From: Dehalococcoidia bacterium
GTDB taxonomy: Bacteria > Chloroflexota > Dehalococcoidia > Dehalococcoidales > Fen-1064
Direction of reading: 5' to 3'
Assembly: GCA_011192055.1 (NCBI GenBank)
Contig: DUES01000178.1
Span: 1 to 7,507 of the forward strand
DNA: 7,507 nt
This document shows positions 1 through 4,442 of this stretch, piece after piece; position 1 is the first letter of the stretch; every line of letters starts with the position of its first letter. The translations under genes and the position numbers were made by a program. Under the pieces are notes generated by a model. It saw only the letters and a list, made by a program, of their open reading frames with translations, searched no databases and had not been told where the DNA came from.

Positions 1-1
1 T

Positions 2-169
2 GCAGCAATGCTCACATCTACACTGGAACAGGCTACCGAATGGGTACAACTCTTTGACGAAGCTATCACTGCTCGGTATAATGGAAATGCTTTAACCAGG
101 ATTGGGAATCAGCATATCCTTAATAAACAAGACTATACCACCACCCCTGCTAGCCATGTAATATGCTGA
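2..169 (+). CDS. C-terminal end of an unrecognised protein (partial at window edge)
   Basis: An open frame enters from the left edge and runs 55 codons to a TGA at 167-169. The visible peptide is mostly hydrophilic, with a helix-like middle (LEQATEWVQLFDEAITARYN) and a Thr-rich tail ending in a Cys. I do not recognise the family, and no catalytic motif or membrane segment is visible. An in-frame ATG at 8 could in principle start a very short gene, but no ribosome binding site can be judged that close to the edge. It is listed as the tail of a longer gene because the frame is open right to the edge and reads like protein. The stretch is short enough that chance is possible. The serine-tRNA-like fragment begins 22 bases downstream. 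Confidence 0.3.
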   Translation, partial: AAMLTSTLEQATEWVQLFDEAITARYNGNALTRIGNQHILNKQDYTTTPASHVIC

Positions 170-190
170 TTTTACCTTGGTTATCAGTGT

Positions 191-229
191 GGAGAGTTGT
201 CCGAGTGGTTCATGGTGCCGCTCTCGAAA
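191..229 (+). pseudogene. 5'-half tRNA-Ser-like fragment (CGA anticodon loop)
   Basis: The bases match the 5' half of a bacterial serine tRNA: an acceptor strand GGAGAGT (191-197), a D-arm reading TCCGAGTGGTT (200-210), a 5' anticodon strand CCGCT (218-222) and an anticodon loop CTCGAAA (223-229) with anticodon CGA. The expected 3' anticodon strand AGCGG is not there; the next bases are TCTGC. I find no long variable arm, no GGTTCGAATCC T-arm and no ACTCTCC acceptor partner downstream. It therefore looks like a broken tRNA gene whose homology stops at the 3' edge of the anticodon loop. This could be a deletion or insertion scar, or a copied tRNA fragment. It should not be annotated as a working tRNA. 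Confidence 0.5.
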
Positions 230-512
230 TCTGCTGCCGGGTGTCCCAATGGTAGCCTCGGATACAAAATAGTACCTTGGTGTTAGTCACCCAAAACCTG
301 TATTGAGCACAGAAAACCATCTGGTAACATCGAGATTTATTTAGTCTATCAGCAAATTATCAGCAATATTTCAGCCCCGGTTTAGCCTGGTCAGTCAGAT
401 GTCACGGTAACCTTGAAACGTCTTTCCCGTATCTGTGCAAGGTTAATAGTTCCCTCTCTCAGTAACTACAGAAAGCTGAACTTTCCGATGACATGTTTAA
501 TCCCCCTGCCAG
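230..512. other. Gene-poor stretch between tRNA fragment and promoter
   Basis: I see no convincing gene here on either strand; frames are short and interrupted. The only small-scale structure noticed is a pair of identical 9-bp direct repeats, TATCAGCAA, at 347-355 and 358-366. They are 11 bp apart start to start, about one helical turn, in an A+T-rich patch. Reading the frame of the candidate remnant at 517-660 backwards gives further short open pieces, broken by TAA (463-465) and TGA (514-516). That would fit decayed coding DNA, but the piece before the first stop could equally be chance. Confidence 0.4.
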
Positions 513-540
513 TTGACATCTCTCTGCAGAAGCGTACAAT
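513..540 (+). promoter_or_regulatory. Near-consensus sigma-70 promoter upstream of the dehydrogenase
   Basis: A perfect -35 box TTGACA (513-518) and a five-of-six -10 box TACAAT (535-540) are separated by 16 bases. Transcription would start near 547 and run toward the dehydrogenase start at 744, giving a leader of roughly 197 nt. This is among the best promoter matches I found in the window and it points toward an intact gene, which supports it. Chance cannot be excluded, and it overlaps the first codons of the possible coding remnant at 517-660. Confidence 0.55.
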
Positions 541-660
541 AGTCCTACTGATGGGTACAAGAAGAGGTTCACGCAGGGAATGGCAAATGCCCGTCCGGGA
601 ATCACTCGTGGTGAGTTTATCTACAATGCACTTTTCAGGCTGCCCGCAATGGCCGGCTGA
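517..660 (+). pseudogene. Possible decayed coding remnant
   Basis: A 47-codon open stretch with no good start of its own ends at TGA 658-660 and reads like natural protein. It contains AEAYNSPTDGYKKRF and a balanced segment GITRGEFIYNALFRL. The same frame continues upstream through a TGA (514-516) into more plausible residues (AELSDDMFNPP) before a TAA. I do not recognise the family. The best reading is the C-terminal scrap of a gene broken by stops, now lying in the leader of the dehydrogenase. The alternative is coincidental coding-like sequence. Confidence 0.25.
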
Positions 661-730
661 ACGTATCATCTGTGAGTGGTCCCGGTGACACCAGAGAAAG
701 AGGTCAAATACAGGCAAGAAGGAACAATGA

Positions 731-737
731 GGGAGGA
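731..737 (+). promoter_or_regulatory. Ribosome binding site that fixes the dehydrogenase start
   Basis: GGGAGGA lies six bases before the ATG at 744. It is a strong Shine-Dalgarno match at normal spacing. It favours this ATG over an in-frame GTG at 672, which would add 24 hydrophilic residues ahead of the conserved dehydrogenase N-terminus. Confidence 0.8.
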
Positions 738-743
738 ACGAAG

Positions 744-1763
744 ATGAAGGCCGCCATTTTTCATGGACCGAGGGATTTCAGAGTGGAGGAGGTCAGCGAC
801 CCGGCATTGGAGCCTGATGGTGCAATTATACGGGTCAAGGCTTGCGGGATATGCGGCTCCGACCTGCATATCTATAACCTGGGAGGGACAGAGCAGTCGC
901 AGCGAGTACTGGGACATGAATTCAGTGGAGAGGTAGTTGATGTTGGGGCCAATGTGACCGATCTAAAGCCGGGAATGAGGGTAGCTGTCGGCGGGGCAGG
1001 GGCTTACGCCGAGTACGTAGGCATACCCCGGGTGATGCTGAACCTGAACGTCTTCCCACTCCCCGAGGACATGTCTTACGAAGCCGGCGCTACAACAGAG
1101 CCAACTTCTGTCGGCGTAAACGCCGCAAAGCGAGCGGAACCGAAAGAGGACGATATCGTGGTGGTACTGGGAGCGGGAATGATAGGCCAGGGTACCTGGC
1201 AGGCATTCAAGGCAATGGGGGTATCCAGGGTTATCGTCAGCGAGATAGGCAAGAAACGCCTGGAGGTAACGAAGGCTCTGGGTGCCGATATAGTTATCAA
1301 TGCTGCCGAGGAAGACCCGGTAGAGAGGATCAATGAGATTACGTCAGGGGAAGGTGCGGACATTGTGGCGGACTGCGCCGGATCAGCGTCTTCACTGCAG
1401 CAGGCCACCGATATGGTACGCGGTGGTGGCTACTGGCAACTTATGATGGGGACACAAATCGGAAGTCAGCCCGGCTCGAGAAACCGGGCGTTTACTGACA
1501 TACTGAGTGACGGCGGCAAGATAATGATGGTAGCGGTATACGAAAACATGGTCGAGTGGCAACCGACACCTGTCATGATTAAAGGCGCAAGGATGATAGG
1601 CTGCAGCGCCGGCAGGCTGGGAGATGCCATGGAGTTGATGCGCGCAGGGAAAATCAACACCCAGCCCCTGATAACTCACCAGTTCCCGCTTGACGAAATC
1701 ACGGAAGCCTTTGCAATGCAGGCAAGACCTGAAGAAGTGGTAAAGGTAATGATCAGACCCTGA
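744..1763 (+). CDS. Zinc-dependent medium-chain alcohol/polyol dehydrogenase
   Basis: The 339-residue protein is a cytoplasmic medium-chain dehydrogenase/reductase that oxidises an alcohol, or reduces the ketone, with a nicotinamide cofactor. The N-terminal GroES-like domain holds the catalytic zinc set: C37 in GICGSD, with S39 and H42 as the expected proton relay, then H58-E59 in GHEF, and E119 in TEPTSVG. The Rossmann domain shows GAGMIG at 143-148. E167 at the end of the second strand favours NAD(H) over NADP(H). The four-cysteine structural-zinc lobe usual in threonine, sorbitol and butanediol dehydrogenases is absent; the segment after GMRVAVGG runs straight into AYAEYV. Overall it most resembles the threonine/sorbitol dehydrogenase branch, but the substrate cannot be read from sequence. 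It appears to be transcribed alone, with its own promoter about 200 bases upstream and a hairpin just after the stop. Confidence 0.9.
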   Translation: MKAAIFHGPRDFRVEEVSDPALEPDGAIIRVKACGICGSDLHIYNLGGTEQSQRVLGHEFSGEVVDVGANVTDLKPGMRVAVGGAGAYAEYVGIPRVMLNLNVFPLPEDMSYEAGATTEPTSVGVNAAKRAEPKEDDIVVVLGAGMIGQGTWQAFKAMGVSRVIVSEIGKKRLEVTKALGADIVINAAEEDPVERINEITSGEGADIVADCAGSASSLQQATDMVRGGGYWQLMMGTQIGSQPGSRNRAFTDILSDGGKIMMVAVYENMVEWQPTPVMIKGARMIGCSAGRLGDAMELMRAGKINTQPLITHQFPLDEITEAFAMQARPEEVVKVMIRP

Positions 1764-1770
1764 GGTATAG

Positions 1771-1789
1771 GGCAGGCCTTTCGCCTGCC
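1771..1789 (+). terminator. Hairpin after the dehydrogenase gene
   Basis: A perfect 7-bp stem GGCAGGC/GCCTGCC with a five-base loop begins seven bases after the dehydrogenase stop. The position and G+C-rich stem fit a transcription terminator. The following bases (GGATTACAGC) lack a T tract, so intrinsic termination would be weak. It may act instead as a 3'-end stabilising hairpin. Confidence 0.5.
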
Positions 1790-2395
1790 GGATTACAGCT
1801 CGTTCAAGGCTCCATGAGATCGGAATACTAATTTGTTGCCGACCGGGCTTCTGATGCCAATAGTCTTATCTAAGTATTCCCGCCCGACCGGTAACAAGCA
1901 TGTCTAATTAATCGATAAAGTCATGGACACCTCAGGACAGGGATTCTGCTATGAATCCCCTGTTGTACGCGATGAGGAAAAGTCGGACAGGCAAGCCGCA
2001 GGCTATTCTCGGTCCGCTGCAGAATCCGGAGTGGTATCTGTTTTCAGTCTAACATGCTTGTGATAATTCACCACCTCAAGATGTGGTTCGTCACTGCTCC
2101 GTCTCCCCCTCCACGTACACTACACATTCCGTCAGAATGTTTAATCAAGAGAATCCATCGTAAAGCCACGACAAATATGGTTAATACACTTAAATGCAGA
2201 GCCTGTCTATACGGTGGCTCGTCAAATTACAATAGAATACCTCTGCCGGTTCCTTTATCACCGTCATTACTCCTTCTTCACCATCGGTAGCCGAGCCGTA
2301 GAGTACAGGCCTTTCAGAGAGTCGCCGACAGATCCGGTACGCTGCTGGCGGCAACATAGAAGGCAGTTGCTGAGCAGTGTGCGGCTATTGGGATC
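1790..2395. other. Gene-poor intergenic stretch
   Basis: I find no convincing gene here. Apparent frames are short, lack ribosome binding sites and have unnatural composition. A 46-codon ATG frame at 1923-2063 reads moderately well but has no Shine-Dalgarno sequence and is not called. Two related G+C-rich motifs containing CCGACCGG lie near 1839 and 1885. A hairpin sits at 1937-1963. Around 2090-2130 one strand is strongly pyrimidine-rich. The region may be old, decayed coding sequence. Confidence 0.4.
1937..1963. repeat. Imperfect inverted repeat / hairpin
   Basis: ACAGGGATTC and GAATCCCCTGT can pair around a six-base loop TGCTAT with one bulged C. It is one of the strongest dyads in the gene-poor stretch. 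No T tract follows on either strand and no gene ends nearby, so a terminator role is unlikely. Its function is unknown. Confidence 0.45.
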
Positions 2396-2402
2396 GTGTT
2401 GG

Positions 2403-2431
2403 TTGTCTCAGCGAGCGCAAGGCTGTACAAT
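2403..2431 (+). promoter_or_regulatory. Sigma-70-like promoter giving a leaderless mRNA
   Basis: A -35 box TTGTCT (2403-2408, four of six) and a -10 box TACAAT (2426-2431, five of six) are separated by the optimal 17 bases. A start point about seven bases after the -10 box falls on or next to the ATG at 2438, which has no Shine-Dalgarno sequence. The two observations together suggest a leaderless transcript. Confidence 0.45.
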
Positions 2432-2437
2432 GAACGC

Positions 2438-2998
2438 ATGAGTGAGACGAGTTGGCTTCCCATCTACGGAGCTGTCTTGGCGACAGTGGCTCTGGGCTGG
2501 AACATCATCAGCCACGTCATCAATACTCTTCGGAATCGGCCTGGCGTGAAACTCACTGACCTGCGCCTCACGGAATGGGCTACGAGCAACCCGAAGATCG
2601 AGTTCCGCGCTACGAACCACAAGGAAGAACCGGTCCGAGTTGACTGCTTTGGCTTCATGATGCGTGCTGGCCAGGAGTTTCCCCCGTATGCGCCGACTCC
2701 CGAGAATAGCGTAGTGCCGAAGAGGGATCACCGGGAGTTCGCGATACCACTAACGCACATACGCAGAGAGTACAGGCCCGCAGTAAGGGAGGAATTCCCG
2801 TTCGTATTCGTCAAGGACGCGACGGGGGAGACGATACAGGCTGAGAATACCAAGCGGGATTGCCCAGGTAATCGCGACAGCCGATCCGACCTCCGCCCAG
2901 TCAGCCTAGATGGATCCGAGTACCTCAAGCCGTGTGGCGGCTCACGTCGGCAACTCCGCAAGTATCCGGGTACCCCCAGACTGCGGGCCAGTGATTGA
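2438..2998 (+). CDS. Small membrane-anchored protein of unknown function, probably frameshifted near its end
   Basis: As read, the protein has 186 residues. Residues 6-28 form one hydrophobic segment (WLPIYGAVLATVALGW onward), followed by a basic turn (LRNRP). Residues 36-132 alternate like a small beta domain and include KIEFRATNHKEEPVRVDCFGF and PFVFVKDATGE. No enzyme motif is seen and I cannot name the family. The last 54 residues change character, becoming Arg/Ser/Pro-rich and disordered. Shifting one base near 2834 gives a more natural ending, DATGET then YRLRIPSGIAQVIATAD, with a stop at 2907-2909 and 156 residues in total. A one-base insertion, or a sequencing error, is therefore likely. 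ATG 2438 is chosen over a GTG at 2396 because it sits just before the membrane segment and at the predicted transcript start. Confidence 0.55.
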   Translation: MSETSWLPIYGAVLATVALGWNIISHVINTLRNRPGVKLTDLRLTEWATSNPKIEFRATNHKEEPVRVDCFGFMMRAGQEFPPYAPTPENSVVPKRDHREFAIPLTHIRREYRPAVREEFPFVFVKDATGETIQAENTKRDCPGNRDSRSDLRPVSLDGSEYLKPCGGSRRQLRKYPGTPRLRASD

Positions 2999-3090
2999 AT
3001 TGCGGGGCAGGCGATTTCGCGAAGTGAATATCGGGTTTCATTCGCAGGATCCCGGAGAACCGCTCTCTGGCGATGCCTTGTTCAACCACA

Positions 3091-3099
3091 TGCTATACT
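3091..3099 (+). promoter_or_regulatory. Possible extended -10 promoter for the kinase gene
   Basis: TGCTATACT is an extended -10 element: TG, one base, then TATACT matching five of six consensus positions. It lies about 70 bases before the kinase start. No good -35 box is found at normal spacing, which extended -10 promoters can tolerate. The evidence is a short motif and position only. Confidence 0.3.
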
Positions 3100-3171
3100 C
3101 AGGTTCCACCCGCCTCCGTGGCATGCTCGCGTTAGTTGACGCGCGAACGGAACCTCAATGGAGTGCGTCAC

Positions 3172-4167
3172 ATGCACGCTGATACCCATCGAATCGAGCG
3201 GGCTCTCAGACAGTACTACGGAATGAAGCCCAGAGGGTGGGAGAGTATCAGCGTATCGGATGTGAAACAGCTGACGGGGGGCCAAGGTCACGGCATGTAC
3301 TCATTCCTTCTCGAATACGCCGTGGGAACGACGAGATACGGCGAGAACCTTGTCCTCAGGCTGGGCGACAATGAGGAAGCACTGGACCGGGAGTATCGGG
3401 TTCTGGAGAGGCTAGGCTCCACCGCCATACCTGTTCCGAAGGCATATGAGACGGGTAGGGATATGCTGGGTTCATTCTTCATCATCATGGAGAAGGTGGA
3501 AGGACAGAGTCTGGTCGAACGAGTCACGGCTGGGATAGCGGCGGCTGAACTGGCGGAGATCTTGCGACAGCTTTCCGAGACTCTGGCGGACATCCACCAG
3601 CTGGACTGGGGAAGAGCCGGATTCGGGCTTCCCAGTCCGCCGGTTGGTGAATACGGCTTCGTGGAGTATGTGCTGTCCTACTATCGGGAAAGGGAATGGT
3701 CGAAGCAGATTGAATCCCTTGGCTTGACCCTTCTCTTCGACTGGCTGGATGAACACAAGCAACCATCGGATGGCTACGTCCTTCTACACGGCGACTACCA
3801 TCCGGCCAACGCGCTGGTACGGGATGGGAAGTTGGTAGCAGTAGTGGATTGGGACGATGCGCTGGTCGGTGATGCTGCCTATGATGTGCCTCAAGTGCCG
3901 CTCTTTCTCAAGGTTGTCCATATCCTCTCCGGCGGGAGGCTTGGTGACCTGTCCGAGGTTTTCCTGAAAGGCTACCGGAGCGCAGCCAGAAAGGAACTGA
4001 AGAATCTTGACTACTACAGTATAGTGAAGGCTGCTCAGAGCCTGATCTTCTTCTCGTCGGCGCCGGCTGTCGGTGAGGAATTCAGAGCCGCCATGGTGCA
4101 GACCTGCGTTGAACAGATCGAGGAGATGACCGGACTAACACTGCCTTCATCATTGACGGGGCTGTGA
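3172..4167 (+). CDS. Aminoglycoside phosphotransferase/choline-kinase-fold small-molecule kinase
   Basis: The 331-residue soluble protein has the APH-type kinase fold and should move the gamma-phosphate of ATP onto a hydroxyl of a small molecule. Visible parts include a glycine-rich loop GGQGHGMYSF (36-45) and LVLRLG, with R63 at or near the usual ATP-contacting lysine position. The helix-C glutamate E74 lies in DREYRVLERL. The catalytic loop is HGDYHPAN (206-213), with catalytic D208 and metal ligand N213. The VVDWDDA motif (224-230) carries the second metal-binding D226. The catalytic set looks complete. The broad family covers antibiotic, choline, homoserine, methylthioribose and macrolide kinases, and nothing here fixes the substrate. 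An antibiotic-resistance label is not justified. ATG 3172 is chosen because GGAG lies eight bases ahead of it; an in-frame TTG at 3136 would add a poor 12-residue lead. It converges with the TRAP operon. Confidence 0.85.
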   Translation: MHADTHRIERALRQYYGMKPRGWESISVSDVKQLTGGQGHGMYSFLLEYAVGTTRYGENLVLRLGDNEEALDREYRVLERLGSTAIPVPKAYETGRDMLGSFFIIMEKVEGQSLVERVTAGIAAAELAEILRQLSETLADIHQLDWGRAGFGLPSPPVGEYGFVEYVLSYYREREWSKQIESLGLTLLFDWLDEHKQPSDGYVLLHGDYHPANALVRDGKLVAVVDWDDALVGDAAYDVPQVPLFLKVVHILSGGRLGDLSEVFLKGYRSAARKELKNLDYYSIVKAAQSLIFFSSAPAVGEEFRAAMVQTCVEQIEEMTGLTLPSSLTGL

Positions 4168-4210
4168 CCGACGATCAGATCAACATCGCCGGCGTGATTC
4201 CGGTCACGAT

Positions 4211-4260
4211 TACCACTGCACAGTCATCGGACGGATTTACTACCACTGAACAAACATCGG
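4211..4260 (+). repeat. Two imperfect 20-bp direct repeats, 30-bp period
   Basis: The 20-bp units at 4211-4230 and 4241-4260 agree at 17 of 20 positions. Both begin TACCACTG and end CATCGG, with ten unrelated bases between them. The period is about three helical turns. They lie just past the kinase stop and could be paired protein-binding sites or a local duplication. Two copies are too few to call a CRISPR array. Confidence 0.5.
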
Positions 4261-4318
4261 CATCATTGTTCCGTTGTAGGTATAGCTATTTGGAGGGTAG
4301 AGGGTACTCTTTCGCCGC

Positions 4319-4346
4319 TGTACAAAATCCTATATATCTTTGTACA
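4319..4346. terminator. Convergent-region hairpin 1
   Basis: A perfect 8-bp inverted repeat TGTACAAA/TTTGTACA surrounds a 12-base A+T-rich centre. It is placed to end kinase transcription: on the plus strand a short T run (GTTTTC) follows about ten bases later. The A+T-rich stem is weak for an intrinsic terminator, so an operator-like dyad is an alternative. Confidence 0.4.
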
Positions 4347-4373
4347 CGGAAGAATCGTTTTCATTAGACAAAG

Positions 4374-4388
4374 GAGAGTTAAACTCTC
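4374..4388 (-). terminator. Convergent-region hairpin 2, possible terminator of the TRAP operon
   Basis: A 15-base palindrome, GAGAGTT-A-AACTCTC, can fold with a GAGAG/CTCTC stem. Read on the minus strand it is followed by CTTTGTCT, a short T-rich run, so it could help end the transporter operon. The stem is short and confidence is modest. Confidence 0.4.
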
Positions 4389-4402
4389 TCTGAAACACGG
4401 TT

Positions 4403-4431
4403 TGAGTGGTCCAAAGATATTTCCCCACTCA
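4403..4431 (-). terminator. Convergent-region hairpin 3 close to the TRAP permease stop
   Basis: TGAGTGG and CCACTCA form a perfect 7-bp stem around a 15-base loop, starting 12 bases past the permease stop on the minus strand. No T tract follows directly, so it would be a weak terminator on its own. It may act together with hairpin 2. Confidence 0.35.
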
Positions 4432-4442
4432 TTCCAGTATTT

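Noticed and set aside
672..743. 24-residue N-terminal extension of the dehydrogenase from a GTG start
   Set aside because: The ATG at 744 has a strong Shine-Dalgarno sequence at ideal spacing and begins exactly at the conserved MKAAIF-type N-terminus; the extension is hydrophilic and unlike the family.
1839..1900. Apparent inverted repeat involving GCCGACCGGG and GCCCGACCGG
   Set aside because: The matching pieces do not occur in the mirror order needed for one hairpin; CCGACCGG is itself nearly palindromic, which produces the resemblance.
2910..3182. 90-codon plus-strand frame between the membrane protein and the kinase
   Set aside because: It has no ribosome binding site, overlaps both neighbours and the kinase start region, and its Arg/Ser/Pro-rich composition suggests non-coding sequence.
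4211..4260. CRISPR array
   Set aside because: There are only two imperfect 20-bp units with a 10-bp gap and no cas genes; repeat and spacer lengths do not fit.
4164..4367. 67-codon frame overlapping the kinase stop
   Set aside because: It has no ribosome binding site beyond the overlap, covers the direct repeats and hairpin 1, and has a Ser/Thr-rich composition without protein-like features.
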